Counted from the stretch's first letter, positions 42,637 through 53,009 are shown. The stretch: 64,000 nucleotides of DNA from Pseudomonas sp. ADAK18 (GCF_012935695.1 NZ_CP052859.1:1529001-1593000); one strand, 5' to 3'. Numbers and translations: made by a program. Notes: generated from the sequence alone by a model not told the origin.

Positions 42637-43695
42637 TCAGACCTCCATAACCCGATGCAAAGCCGCGCCCACACGGGACGGGCCAGGGAAATACGCCCAC
42701 TCTTGCGCGTGGGGATACGGCGTATCCCAGCCGGTGACGCGCTCGATCGGCGCTTCCAGGTAGTGGAAGCAATGCTCTTGCACCAGCGCCACCAGCTCGG
42801 CGCCGAAGCCGCAGGTGCGCGTGGCTTCGTGGACGATCACGCAGCGGCGGGTCTTTTTCACGGAGTTGACGATGGTTTCCAGGTCCAGCGGCCACAGGCT
42901 GCGCAGGTCGATGACTTCGGCATCAATGCCGGTCTCCTCGGCGGCCACTTGCGACACATACACCGTGGTGCCGTAGGTGAGGATGGTCACATCCTTGCCA
43001 GGGCGGGCGATGGCGGCGACATCCAGCGGCACGGTGTAGTAACCGTCCGGCACTTGTGCTTGCGGGTGTTTCGACCACGGGGTTACCGGGCGGTCGTGGT
43101 GGCCGTCGAATGGGCCGTTGTACAGGCGCTTGGGTTCCAGAAAGATCACCGGGTCATCGTTTTCGATGGAGGCGATCAGCAGGCCCTTGGCGTCGTAAGG
43201 GTTGGACGGCATCACCGTGCGCAGGCCGCAGACCTGGGTGAATACCGCTTCAATACTCTGGCTGTGGGTCTGGCCGCCGTAGATGCCGCCACCGCAAGGC
43301 ATGCGCATGGTCAACGGGGCGGTGAACTGGCCGGCCGAGCGATAACGCAGGCGCGCGGCTTCGGAAATGATCTGGTCGGTGGCCGGGTACACGTAGTCGG
43401 CGAACTGAATCTCGGCGACCGGGCGCAGGCCATAGGCGCCCATGCCCACGGCCACGCCGATGATCCCGCTTTCGGAGATCGGTGCGTCGAACACCCGGGA
43501 GGTGCCGTACTTGGTCTGCAAGCCTTCGGTACACCGGAACACGCCGCCGAAGTAACCGACGTCCTGGCCGAACACCACGACGTTGTCGTCGCGCTCAAGC
43601 ATCACATCCATGGCCGAGCGCAAGGCCTGGATCATGGTCATGGTGGTCGTGGTCATGGCGGTTTCCAACTGGATATTGTTGTTGTGATCGTTCAT
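42637..43695 (-). CDS. bkdA2: branched-chain 2-oxoacid dehydrogenase E1 beta
   Basis: 352 residues from ATG 43695, one base after the bkdA1 stop; an internal ATG at codon 14 (43656) is an alternative. Transketolase-like pyrimidine-binding domain: VVVFGQDVGYFGGVF, VEIQFADY-like AEIQFADYVYPATDQI, and a C-terminal domain with EVIDLRSLWPLDLETIV. It forms the heterotetrameric E1 with BkdA1, which decarboxylates the 2-keto acids of Val, Leu and Ile. Confidence 0.95.
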   Translation of the reverse strand: MNDHNNNIQLETAMTTTTMTMIQALRSAMDVMLERDDNVVVFGQDVGYFGGVFRCTEGLQTKYGTSRVFDAPISESGIIGVAVGMGAYGLRPVAEIQFADYVYPATDQIISEAARLRYRSAGQFTAPLTMRMPCGGGIYGGQTHSQSIEAVFTQVCGLRTVMPSNPYDAKGLLIASIENDDPVIFLEPKRLYNGPFDGHHDRPVTPWSKHPQAQVPDGYYTVPLDVAAIARPGKDVTILTYGTTVYVSQVAAEETGIDAEVIDLRSLWPLDLETIVNSVKKTRRCVIVHEATRTCGFGAELVALVQEHCFHYLEAPIERVTGWDTPYPHAQEWAYFPGPSRVGAALHRVMEV

Positions 43696-43696
43696 G

Positions 43697-44938
<1,242 letters not shown>

Positions 44939-45127
44939 CTACGCTCTATCTTGTGAATTTCTTGTAGTGGGCGCGCTAGCTGACAGTCAGTCTTCGGGTA
45001 GAAGAAATCTTGTCCTACAAACATCATAGGCTCGGCTTGGGAGAATATTTATCTCTGTTTCGTTGCGTTGGAGATCATTTGAGGATAAAAAAACTGCATA
45101 AACATAATAAACAGGTGGTTTTGTCTC

Positions 45128-45613
45128 ATGCGCAAACTGGACCGTATCGATATCGGCATTCTTAACGCCCTTCAGGAGAATGCCCGCATCACCAACGCCG
45201 ACCTGGCCCGCTCGGTCAACCTGTCGCCCACGCCGTGTTTCAACCGGGTCAAGGCGATGGAGGAGTTAGGGTTGATTCGCGACCAGGTGACGCTGCTGGA
45301 CGCCGACTTGCTGGGGCTGCACGTCAATGTGTTCATCCATGTCAGCCTGGAAAAGCAGAACGAGCTGGCGTTGCAGCAGTTTGAAGGGGCGATTGCCGAC
45401 CGCCCTGAAGTGATGGAGTGCTACCTGATGGCCGGTGACCCGGACTATCTGATTCGGGTGCTGGTGCCGACCATTCAGTCTCTGGAACATTTCATGATGA
45501 CGTTCCTGACCAAGGTGCCTGGGGTCGCGAATATTCGTTCCAGCTTTGCCCTCAAACAAGTGCGCTACAAGACCGCGTTGCCGTTGCCGGCCAATGGCAT
45601 CAACCTCGGTTAG
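45128..45613 (+). CDS. bkdR: Lrp-family activator of the bkd operon
   Basis: 161 residues. AsnC/Lrp HTH at about 4-60 ([32 protein letters not shown]) and a RAM domain after residue 70. Its size and its divergent position next to bkdA1 match P. putida BkdR, which activates bkd with L-branched-chain amino acids. The gap between them is AT-rich near the bkdR start. Confidence 0.93.
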   Translation: MRKLDRIDIGILNALQENARITNADLARSVNLSPTPCFNRVKAMEELGLIRDQVTLLDADLLGLHVNVFIHVSLEKQNELALQQFEGAIADRPEVMECYLMAGDPDYLIRVLVPTIQSLEHFMMTFLTKVPGVANIRSSFALKQVRYKTALPLPANGINLG

Positions 45614-45674
45614 TGTGGGAGCCGGGCTTGTGTGGGAGCGAGCAAGCCCGCTCCCACACAAGCCCGCCCCCACA
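45613..45674. repeat. tandem REP-like units between bkdR and the MBL gene
   Basis: A compact inverted element: GTGTGGGAGCGAGCAAGCCC with CCCGCTCCCACACAAGC, plus flanking GTGGGAGCC and GCCCCCACA half units. It starts at the bkdR stop codon. Confidence 0.75.
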
Positions 45675-45688
45675 GTTGGCAATGTATT

Positions 45689-46552
45689 TCATAGTTGGTT
45701 GAGCGGGATCTTCAGGTACACCACACCGTTATCTTCCGCCGGCGGCATATGCCCGGCCCGCACATTGACCTGGATTGCCGGCAGCAACAGTGTCGGCATG
45801 CCCAACCCGGCATCCCGCTCGGTGCGCATCTTCACAAACGCGGCTTCATCCACCCCCTCATGCACATGAATATTCCCCGCGCGCTGTTCGGCCACCGTGG
45901 TCAGGCACTTGGCCACGCGGCCTTCGGGTGGGTAGTCGTGGCATACGTATAGGCGGGTTTCGGGCGGGAAGGCCAGCAGCTTGCGCATCGACGCGTAGAG
46001 CTGGTGCGCGTCACCACCGGGAAAGTCGCAACGGGCGGTGCCGACGTCAGGCATGAACAAGGTGTCGCCCACCAGGATCAGTTGCCCTTCGATCAGGTAG
46101 GCCATGTCCGCAGGGGTGTGGCCGGGGACATGCAGCGCTTGGGCTTTGAGGTTGCCAATGTGAAACACCTCGTTGGGCGCAAACAAGTGATCGAACTGTG
46201 AGCCGTCGACCCGAAACTCCGGTTCCAGGTTGAACAGGTGCTTGAACACGTCTTGCACCTTGCTGATGGACTGGCCGATGGCGATCTTGCCGCCCACTTG
46301 CCGGCGCAGGTAAGGCGCAGCAGACAGGTGATCGGCATGGGCGTGGGTTTCCAGCAGCCATTGCACCTGCAGTTGATGTTCGTGGACAAACGCGATCACC
46401 CGGTCGGCCTGGGCGGTGTCGGTACGTCCGGCCGCCGGGTCATAGTTGAGCACTGAGTCGACAATCGCACATTGGCCGCCGTCGTGTTCATAGACGACAT
46501 AGGTGTAGGTCGACGACGCCTCGTCCAGAAAGGATTGAATCAACGCTGGCAT
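45689..46552 (-). CDS. MBL-fold persulfide dioxygenase-like protein (Blh/ETHE1 group)
   Basis: 287 residues. Metallo-beta-lactamase fold with HAHADH (His70, His72, Asp74, His75), VPGHTPADMAY for the next ligand, and GDTLFMPDVGTARCDFPGGD, the Blh/ETHE1-type signature of enzymes that oxidise glutathione persulfide with one iron. There is no fused rhodanese domain. It is divergent from a BigR-like regulator and a sulfide:quinone oxidoreductase, which strongly supports a role in sulfide/persulfide clearance. Confidence 0.88.
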   Translation of the reverse strand: MPALIQSFLDEASSTYTYVVYEHDGGQCAIVDSVLNYDPAAGRTDTAQADRVIAFVHEHQLQVQWLLETHAHADHLSAAPYLRRQVGGKIAIGQSISKVQDVFKHLFNLEPEFRVDGSQFDHLFAPNEVFHIGNLKAQALHVPGHTPADMAYLIEGQLILVGDTLFMPDVGTARCDFPGGDAHQLYASMRKLLAFPPETRLYVCHDYPPEGRVAKCLTTVAEQRAGNIHVHEGVDEAAFVKMRTERDAGLGMPTLLLPAIQVNVRAGHMPPAEDNGVVYLKIPLNQL

Positions 46553-46571
46553 AACGGCTGTCCCAAGTGGC

Positions 46572-46604
46572 GTAAATAAGTAGTTACAATCACTTTACGT
46601 TTAC
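46572..46604. promoter_or_regulatory. candidate BigR operator
   Basis: GTAAATAAGTAG at the left mirrors ACTTTACGTTTAC at the right as an imperfect AT-rich palindrome. It is centred between the divergent MBL gene (start 46552) and the BigR-like gene (start 46648). Confidence 0.4.
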
Positions 46605-46647
46605 ACATAATGTTTTGAGCTTAAGTGAGAGAGAGAGTCTGAAGCAA

Positions 46648-46983
46648 ATGGAATCGAACCTGAGTGAAGGCGAAGTCGCCCAGTTGCGCGCGTCGGCCTC
46701 CAAGGCCTGCGCCTTGCTCAAGGCCCTGGCCAATGAGGACCGGCTGCTGATTCTCTGCCAGTTGACCCAAGGCGAGCGCAATGTCGGTGAGCTGGAAACC
46801 ATGACCGGTGTGCGTCAGCCCACGCTGTCCCAACAGTTGGGCATCCTGCGTGACGAAGGGCTGGTGGCCACCCGCCGTGAAGGCAAATACATTTTCTACG
46901 GGCTGGCCAGCCACGAAGTGATCCAAGTGATGAAGACCTTGTCCGGCCTGTATTGCGGGGCGGTGATCAAAAGCTGGGCGTGA
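46648..46983 (+). CDS. bigR: ArsR-family repressor, BigR-like (persulfide sensor)
   Basis: 111 residues from ATG 46648; a TTG 11 codons upstream would overlap the likely operator region. Winged HTH with RQPTLSQQLGILRDEGLVATRREGK. The cysteine pair that forms the redox switch in Xylella/Agrobacterium BigR is present at the same spacing, Cys37 and Cys103 (66 apart), plus a third at Cys21. Oxidation by persulfide would release repression of the flanking genes. Confidence 0.88.
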   Translation: MESNLSEGEVAQLRASASKACALLKALANEDRLLILCQLTQGERNVGELETMTGVRQPTLSQQLGILRDEGLVATRREGKYIFYGLASHEVIQVMKTLSGLYCGAVIKSWA

Positions 46984-47033
46984 TGCCATACGGCGGCGAC
47001 CCTTGTGTGCATTCAGAAAAAAAGGCGAAGACC

Positions 47034-48278
47034 ATGAACGACCAACACTGGGGACCTACCATCAGTGGCGACATCGTTGTCATCGGCGGCGGTTCGGCAG
47101 GCATCGGCCTGTTGGCCAGCCTGCTCAAGCGCGACCCGCACCTGAACATCACCCTGATCGAACCCAACGACACCCACTACTACCAGCCCGCCTGGACCCT
47201 GGTGGGCGGCGGCGCCTATGACGTGAAGAAGACCGCACGGCCCATGGCCGACGTGTTGCCCGACGGCGTCACCTGGGTGCAAGCGAGCGTCGCCGAGTTG
47301 CTGCCCGATGAGCAGACGCTGGTGCTCGACAGTGGCCAGCGCGTGACGTGGAAGAACCTGATCGTCTGCCCCGGCCTGCGCCTGGCCTGGGAAAAAATCG
47401 ACGGCCTGCCAGAGACCCTTGGCCAGAACGGCGTCACCTCTAACTACAGCTACCAGCACGCCAGCTACACCTGGCAACTGGTCCGCCAGCTCAAGGGTGG
47501 CAAGGCGATCTTTACCCAGCCGGCCATGCCGATCAAATGCGCCGGTGCGCCGCAGAAGGCGATGTACTTGTCATGCGATCACTGGCTCAAGCAAGGCGAC
47601 CTGAAAAACATCAACGTCGAATTCAACCTGGCCGGTGCCGCGCTGTTTGGTGTGGCGACCTTTGTGCCACCGTTGATGAAGTACATCGAGAAATACTCGG
47701 CGCAGTTGGCCTTCAATTCCAATCTGGTCAAGGTCGACGGCCCGGCGCGCAAAGCCTGGTTTGAGCTCAAGGACGCTGAAGGCAACGTCACCGTCGAGGA
47801 AAAGTCCTTCGACCTGCTGCACGTCGTGCCGCCGCAAGTCTCCCCGGACTTTATCCGCCAGAGCCCGTTGGCCGATGCCGCTGGCTGGTGCGAAGTGAAT
47901 CCCCAGAGCCTGCAACATGTGCGTTATTCCCACATCTTCGGCCTCGGTGATGTGTGCTCCACCACCAACGCCAAAACCGCCGCTGCGGTACGCAAGCAGA
48001 TTGTGGTGGTGGCCGAAAACCTGCTGGCCCTGCGCAAACAGGCCCCGATGCTCCTCAAGTACGACGGCTATGGCTCCTGCCCGCTGACGGTAGAAAAGGG
48101 CAAGGTGGTGCTGGCCGAGTTTGGCTATGGCGGCAAGTTGCTGCCAACGTTCCCCCTCGATCCGACCGTCGCCCGGCGTTCTGCCTGGTTCCTAAAGGCT
48201 ACGTTGCTGCCGTGGTTCTACTGGAACGGCATGCTCAAGGGTCGCGAATGGCTGACCAGCCTGTCCAAGGTGGATTGA
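47034..48278 (+). CDS. sqr: sulfide:quinone oxidoreductase (human SQOR-like type)
   Basis: 414 residues from ATG 47034 (AAGGCGAAG upstream). FAD motif VIGGGSAGIG at 17-26. The two catalytic cysteines are in PIKCAGAPQK (Cys169) and DGYGSCPL (Cys349), both surrounded by the sequence found in mitochondrial SQOR. The C-terminus (WFLKATLLPWFYWNGML) is the membrane-binding amphipathic part. It oxidises H2S to a persulfide and passes electrons to quinone. It lies 50 bases after bigR, with the TauE/SafE exporter downstream. Confidence 0.9.
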   Translation: MNDQHWGPTISGDIVVIGGGSAGIGLLASLLKRDPHLNITLIEPNDTHYYQPAWTLVGGGAYDVKKTARPMADVLPDGVTWVQASVAELLPDEQTLVLDSGQRVTWKNLIVCPGLRLAWEKIDGLPETLGQNGVTSNYSYQHASYTWQLVRQLKGGKAIFTQPAMPIKCAGAPQKAMYLSCDHWLKQGDLKNINVEFNLAGAALFGVATFVPPLMKYIEKYSAQLAFNSNLVKVDGPARKAWFELKDAEGNVTVEEKSFDLLHVVPPQVSPDFIRQSPLADAAGWCEVNPQSLQHVRYSHIFGLGDVCSTTNAKTAAAVRKQIVVVAENLLALRKQAPMLLKYDGYGSCPLTVEKGKVVLAEFGYGGKLLPTFPLDPTVARRSAWFLKATLLPWFYWNGMLKGREWLTSLSKVD

Positions 48279-48287
48279 GAAAACCCT

Positions 48288-49094
48288 ATGCTGCTGGCAA
48301 GTTTTTTTGGCGTGCTCATGGGCTTGATCATGGGGCTGACGGGGGCCGGTGGCGGCATTCTTGGTGTGCCGGCTCTGGTACTGGGGCTTGGCTTGACCAT
48401 GACTGAGGCAGCGCCTGTGTCGTTGTTCGCCGTGGGCGCGGCGGCGGCCGTCGGTGCGATTGACGGCTTGCGCCATGGCCTGGTGCGCTACCGGGCGGCG
48501 CTGTTGATCGCGTTGCTCGGCGCGCTGTTTTCACCGCTTGGGGTGTTCTTCGCCCATCAACTGCCGGACAAGATCCTGATGGGCCTGTTCAGTGCGCTGA
48601 TGGTGCTGGTGGCCTGGCGCATGTTGCAGCGCGAGAAGGTCGAGGCCGGGCCCAGTGACCATGGCACCGCGTCCTGGGGCCAGAAGAACTGCATGCTGGA
48701 TCAACAGACCGGACGCTTTTCCTGGACCGCCAAATGCACGGCAACCTTGGCCGCCCTTGGCGCGGTGACGGGCGCAGTGTCGGGGTTGCTGGGGGTCGGT
48801 GGCGGGTTTTTGATTGTGCCGGCGTTCAAGCAACTGACGGATGTGCAGATGCGCGGGATTGTCGCCACGTCGTTGATGGTGATCAGCCTGATTTCCCTGG
48901 TCGGCGTGGTGGGTGCGTTTCATGCCGGGGTGAGCATTGACCGAATGGGGTGGGTGTTTATTGGTGCGAGCGTCGTGGGAATGGTGGTGGGGCGCAGGCT
49001 GTGTTCGTTGATCCGGGCGCGTACCCTGCAAGTCGGTTTTGCCGCGCTGTGCCTGGGGGTGGCGGCCTGCATGCTATTGAACGCCGTGATTTAG
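48288..49094 (+). CDS. TauE/SafE-family membrane transporter (sulfite/organosulfur exporter)
   Basis: 268 residues, seven to eight predicted membrane segments in two halves, each with a glycine-rich motif: GLIMGLTGAGGGILGVPAL near 15-33 and GAVSGLLGVGGGFLIVPAF near 165-183. This internal repeat is the mark of the family. It starts 9 bases after the sqr stop, so it belongs to the same operon; exporting sulfite or thiosulfate made by persulfide oxidation is the natural role. Confidence 0.9.
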   Translation: MLLASFFGVLMGLIMGLTGAGGGILGVPALVLGLGLTMTEAAPVSLFAVGAAAAVGAIDGLRHGLVRYRAALLIALLGALFSPLGVFFAHQLPDKILMGLFSALMVLVAWRMLQREKVEAGPSDHGTASWGQKNCMLDQQTGRFSWTAKCTATLAALGAVTGAVSGLLGVGGGFLIVPAFKQLTDVQMRGIVATSLMVISLISLVGVVGAFHAGVSIDRMGWVFIGASVVGMVVGRRLCSLIRARTLQVGFAALCLGVAACMLLNAVI

Positions 49095-49140
49095 TGTGTG
49101 GCTCGCCTGCGATAGCCATGGATCAAATCACTGAAAACTC

Positions 49141-49242
49141 TGTAGCCGCTGCCGAGGTACGAGGCTGCGATGGGTTGCGCAGCAGCCCTCGACGGCGGTC
49201 CTGCGGCCCGCATCGCAGCCTCGTACCTCGGCAGCGGCTACA
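49141..49242. repeat. REPIN-like inverted repeat (GTAGCCGCTGCCGAGG family)
   Basis: Outer arms TGTAGCCGCTGCCGAGGTAC and GTACCTCGGCAGCGGCTACA are perfect reverse complements; inner GAGGCTGCGATG/CATCGCAGCCTC also pair. It lies between the convergent TauE/SafE and pvdO genes. Confidence 0.9.
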
Positions 49243-49282
49243 ACGCATCGCAGGCGGCGGCAGAGGAGCGTGGCTTTGCCGT

Positions 49283-50149
49283 TCAGAGCTCTCTTGCCAC
49301 CCTGAACCCCAGCCAATCCCCCCGAGTCGTCGCCGGTCGATCATTACGATTACCCGAACGCGAGAAAATCGGCGCCTCGCCCCAATCGTTCCCTCGGATA
49401 TGCCGGGTTTCGCAGTTCTTGTCCTGCCAGGCACTGCCATCAGTCGGCGCACCGACGTAGCTGTCGTGCCAGCAATCGGCAACCCACTCATACACATTGC
49501 CATGCATGTCATACACACCAAAGGCATTGGGCGGGTAGCTGCCGGCGGGCGAGGTGAAGCTGTAGCCGTCTTTCGGCCCGTAGGTATTGGCGTGCTGGCT
49601 GATGCCGTATTCGGTGTCCGGGTCCATGGGGAACGGGAAGGAACCCGTACTGCCGGCGCGGGCCGCATATTCACGTTCGGCTTCGCTGAGCATCCGGTAT
49701 TTCTGGCCGGTCTTTTTCGACAGCCAGGCGACATAGTTTTCGACGTCCTGGAAGTCCATGCACACCGCCGGCTGCTTCGGCCCTTGGGTGTACGTCGGCT
49801 TGCTGGCCTTGCACGCACGGCCGGGGCGGGTGTCGCCGTCGGCGATCTTGACCCCACTCTGGCGAATATAGGCGTCCCATTCGCTGGCCTGGACCTGGAA
49901 GCGGCTGATGGCAAACGGCTTGGCAAACGTCACCGTGTGCAGCGGGCCTTCGTCCGACTGGCGGCCCAGTTCGTCGTCTGGCGTGCCCATGACAAAACTG
50001 CCGGCCGGCAGAACCACCAGCTCCGGGCAGCCGTCCTTGCAGTCCTTGAACACCTTGCCCGGCGCAGGTGTTGCAGCGTGGGCGCTGCCTGCAGCCAGTG
50101 TGGCGAGCATCACACCCAGGGACAGGCGATACAGTGCGGTTCGAGACAT
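49283..50149 (-). CDS. pvdO: pyoverdine maturation protein PvdO (FGE/SUMF1-fold)
   Basis: 288 residues. A Sec signal peptide to about residue 25 (GSAHA). The formylglycine-generating-enzyme-like domain covers nearly all the rest: LVVLPAGSFVMGTPDDE, FAISRFQVQASEWDAYI, YRMLSEAEREYAARAG, NAFGVYDMHGNVYEWVADCW, and a C-terminal GFRVAREL. It acts in the periplasm in the last oxidation of the chromophore (dihydropyoverdine to pyoverdine). It is the last gene of pvdM-N-O. Confidence 0.92.
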   Translation of the reverse strand: MSRTALYRLSLGVMLATLAAGSAHAATPAPGKVFKDCKDGCPELVVLPAGSFVMGTPDDELGRQSDEGPLHTVTFAKPFAISRFQVQASEWDAYIRQSGVKIADGDTRPGRACKASKPTYTQGPKQPAVCMDFQDVENYVAWLSKKTGQKYRMLSEAEREYAARAGSTGSFPFPMDPDTEYGISQHANTYGPKDGYSFTSPAGSYPPNAFGVYDMHGNVYEWVADCWHDSYVGAPTDGSAWQDKNCETRHIRGNDWGEAPIFSRSGNRNDRPATTRGDWLGFRVAREL

Positions 50150-50184
50150 TATTTGCAGCCTTCTCGTCAGTGTCAGGAAAGGGT

Positions 50185-51462
50185 TCAGTATTTGTTCGTC
50201 AGCACAGCCATGGCCCGGTCGATCTCCTGCTCGGTGTTGAGCAGGCCCGGCGCCATACGCACCACCGGGCCGACATCACGGTCCACGGCATCCACCACAA
50301 TGCGGTTTTGGTTCAGGTAAGCGGCGACTGCGTCGACGTCCTGGCCCTTGACCCGGAAGAAGGTGAACCCCGCTGAGAGCTGCGCACTGTCGGGCGTGAC
50401 GAGCTCGATGCCGGCGTGTTCTTTCAGGCGCTGCTTGAGGTAGGTGTTGAGCTGATGGATGCGTGCCTGCACCTCGGCCTTGCCCAATTGCAGGTGCAGT
50501 TTGAACGCCTCGCCCAAGGCCCAGCGATGCTCGAAAGCGTGATAGCCGCCGGGGGTCATGATGGTGCCGAAATCCTTGTTTTCCGAGAACGTCGGAAAGG
50601 TCGGCGTCAGGTCGCTCATTTGCTCCGAGGCGGCGCAAATGATCCCGGTGCCCCGTGGCCCAAACATCCACTTATGGGTGCCCGCAATGAAGTAGTCACA
50701 CTTGAAGTCAGCGAAGTTCATGTCCTCGACGCCGAAACCATGCACGCCATCGACCACGTAGATAATCCGGTCCTTCTCATCCCGCTGGCGATTGTGCTCG
50801 CGCACCAGTTCACCAATCTCTCCCACGGGCAGCTTGACCCCGCTGCCCGACTGCACCCAGGTCATGCCCAGCACCCGGGTTTGCGCGCGGATATTGCGCG
50901 AGATATTGCCCAGCACTTCATCGCTGGAGACGCTGCGCGGGTCCTTGAACAGGCTGATCTTGCGCACCTGAGTGCCTTCGCGCTTGACCCGGAAGTTCAG
51001 GGTGTTGCGGGTGGAGTAGTGCTCGTGTTCGGTGGTGAGGATTTCCTGGTTGGCGTTGACGTGCAGCCCGCCATAAATCATCACCAGGCCTTCGGTGGTG
51101 CTACCGGTCAGGGCGATCTGCCGTGGCTTGACGTCCAGATAGCGCGCCGCCCAGTCGCGCACTTCGCCTTCGCGTTGCCATTCGGCCTGGGTTTCCCAGT
51201 CGACCCACTTGGCCGGGTTGAGATCCAGTTCGGCGCGGTAGCGGTCGATGGCGTCCTGCACCGGTTTCGGGTGTGAGGTGATGAGGAAGTTGGCGAAGTG
51301 CGCGTAGTTGGGGTCGAGCTTGAACAGCTGGCGCAGGGCTTGCCATTTATCCGTGGCGACAGCCGGCGTGGCGGCTGCCGCCGAGGGGATCAAGTGACTG
51401 CTCAACGGCAGGCTGGCCGCAAGTACGCCTGCGGTTTTCAGAAAGGTACGGCGATCGGTCAT
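50185..51462 (-). CDS. pvdN: pyoverdine side-chain PLP enzyme PvdN
   Basis: 425 residues from ATG 51462. A Tat signal DRRTFLKTAG at the start sends the folded enzyme to the periplasm. PLP aminotransferase class V fold: LTGSTTEGLVMIYGGLHV, VLGMTWVQSGSGVKLPV, and the PLP lysine in DYFIAGTHKWMFGPRGTG. In P. fluorescens A506, PvdN turns the glutamate side chain of pyoverdine into succinamide. It lies 20 bases after pvdM and 35 before pvdO. Confidence 0.93.
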   Translation of the reverse strand: MTDRRTFLKTAGVLAASLPLSSHLIPSAAAATPAVATDKWQALRQLFKLDPNYAHFANFLITSHPKPVQDAIDRYRAELDLNPAKWVDWETQAEWQREGEVRDWAARYLDVKPRQIALTGSTTEGLVMIYGGLHVNANQEILTTEHEHYSTRNTLNFRVKREGTQVRKISLFKDPRSVSSDEVLGNISRNIRAQTRVLGMTWVQSGSGVKLPVGEIGELVREHNRQRDEKDRIIYVVDGVHGFGVEDMNFADFKCDYFIAGTHKWMFGPRGTGIICAASEQMSDLTPTFPTFSENKDFGTIMTPGGYHAFEHRWALGEAFKLHLQLGKAEVQARIHQLNTYLKQRLKEHAGIELVTPDSAQLSAGFTFFRVKGQDVDAVAAYLNQNRIVVDAVDRDVGPVVRMAPGLLNTEQEIDRAMAVLTNKY

Positions 51463-51482
51463 GGCAAGGCTTCGCTGCGGAT

Positions 51483-52841
51483 TCAAGGTTGGGTGAGGGC
51501 GACAGGCTGGGCGGCTTTTTGCACCTGCTCCCAGACCCTGAGGAAATTGCCGCCCCACAGCTTGGCGATGTCCGCTTCGGAGTAGCCACGAGTAATCAAC
51601 TCGGCGGTCACGTTGCGAATTTCACTGACGTCCTTGAAGCCTTTCACGCCGCCGCCTTCGTTGAAGTCCGAACTGATGCCGACATGGTCGATACCCATCT
51701 TCGTCACCGCATAGTCGATGGCGTCGCCCAGGTCCTTCAGGCTGGCCTGGGGTTCTTCATCGAGGATGTCGTACAGCGCGCTGGCGTACTGGCCGAACTT
51801 CTGCGAGGGCCACGCGGCAATGATCGGGTCGCCGGGCATCAGTGCCACGTGCAGGTTGGGCAGCGGCGGCAGGTTGAACTTGGCACGCAGGCGGTTGAGT
51901 TTGTCCTGGGTGGCTTGGGTCAGCGGGCGCAAGTAGGCGGAAAACGCCACGATCTGCACCACGCCACCGCTGTTCTTGATCAGCTGCATTTCCTTGTCGC
52001 TGAGGTTGCGCGGGATATCCACCAGCGCCCGTGGCACCGAGTGCGAAGCAACCATCGGCGTGCGGCTGAGCTTGGCCACTTGCTCCAGGGCCTTGGTCGA
52101 CATTTGCGAGACGTCGATGATCACCCCAAGGTCGTTGAGCCGGTGCACGGCGCGTTTGCCCAGGTCCGATAAACCATTGAATGCGTCGGGTGTGTCATTG
52201 AAAAATGGCAGCGGTCGAGAAGAGTCGGCCCACGGGTTATTGCCCACGTAGCTGAAACCGAACATGCGCATGCCGCGCGCGGTCCACAGGTCCAGTTGGC
52301 TGATGTCTTCGCCCAATGGGTAGGCATTGAGCATGCTGATAAATACCGCGAACTTGCCTTCACCGTGCAGGCGTCGGAAGTCGTCCGGGGTGTAGGCGAT
52401 GCCCACCTGATTGGGGAAGTCGCGGACCATCCCGGTGATCGCCTTGTAGCGCACTTCCTGCTGCTGGCGAGATTGGTCGACAAAGGCTGCGGTGGGTTTG
52501 TGCGGGGCATTGGGGCCATTCCACATTTCCGGCCAGCCGAAAATCGTCAGGGCCGCCCCCGAGAGGCGCCCACGCTGGGCCTTGACCAGGTCGAACTTGT
52601 CCAGCCCGTCTTTATCCGCTTCGTCACCCTCGCTGCCGAAGCGCAAGGGCAGGGTGATGTGGCTGTCGAAGGAAATGATCCGGTCTTGCAACTCGTCGGC
52701 CTGCTTCATGACCTTGAGCGGATAACCCGCGCTGTCGTACAGGTATTTCCAACCCAGGAAACCGCCGCCGGCGGCAATCGCCAGCGCCAGTGGCAGGCCG
52801 ATCAGAAGAGCTTTTTTCGAGCGCGTTTTGGTCATTGCCAT
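51483..52841 (-). CDS. pvdM: pyoverdine maturation dipeptidase-like PvdM
   Basis: 452 residues; an ATG two codons later is an alternative start. One N-terminal membrane segment or uncleaved signal (about 10-27). Membrane dipeptidase (M19) fold: FDSHITLPLRFGSE takes the place of the usual HxD zinc motif, and MVASHSVPRALVD, GIDHVGISSDFNEGGG come later. The first zinc ligands thus look modified (SHIT rather than HxD), which suggests loss of ordinary peptidase chemistry. It is needed for PvdP-dependent chromophore oxidation. First gene of pvdMNO, with an iron-starvation box upstream. Confidence 0.92.
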   Translation of the reverse strand: MAMTKTRSKKALLIGLPLALAIAAGGGFLGWKYLYDSAGYPLKVMKQADELQDRIISFDSHITLPLRFGSEGDEADKDGLDKFDLVKAQRGRLSGAALTIFGWPEMWNGPNAPHKPTAAFVDQSRQQQEVRYKAITGMVRDFPNQVGIAYTPDDFRRLHGEGKFAVFISMLNAYPLGEDISQLDLWTARGMRMFGFSYVGNNPWADSSRPLPFFNDTPDAFNGLSDLGKRAVHRLNDLGVIIDVSQMSTKALEQVAKLSRTPMVASHSVPRALVDIPRNLSDKEMQLIKNSGGVVQIVAFSAYLRPLTQATQDKLNRLRAKFNLPPLPNLHVALMPGDPIIAAWPSQKFGQYASALYDILDEEPQASLKDLGDAIDYAVTKMGIDHVGISSDFNEGGGVKGFKDVSEIRNVTAELITRGYSEADIAKLWGGNFLRVWEQVQKAAQPVALTQP

Positions 52842-52898
52842 CTCAGTGTCGCTTTCCGGTGGATGAGGTGCAGGCGAGGCCTTTGCTATCTGGGAAGA

Positions 52899-52922
52899 AC
52901 GAGTGATGGAGGGGGAAATTTA
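52899..52922 (-). promoter_or_regulatory. PvdS iron-starvation box for pvdMNO
   Basis: On the minus strand TAAAT (52922-52918), 16 bases, then CGT (52901-52899): a perfect match to the PvdS promoter consensus. The pvdM start follows about 57 bases downstream. Confidence 0.85.
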
Positions 52923-52940
52923 GGTGCTTGCCCAGGCCCC

Positions 52941-52964
52941 TAAATTTGTTCGGCCAATGCTCGT
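52941..52964 (+). promoter_or_regulatory. PvdS iron-starvation box for pvdP
   Basis: TAAAT at 52941-52945, 16 bases, CGT at 52962-52964. It is back to back with the pvdM box, 18 bases between the TAAAT elements. It places the pvdP transcript start near 52970, which rules out the TTG at 52971 as the initiation codon. Confidence 0.85.
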
Positions 52965-53009
52965 TCTAGCTTGGATAAAGCCTGCTCCATGGCTGACACA
53001 GGTAGGGCA

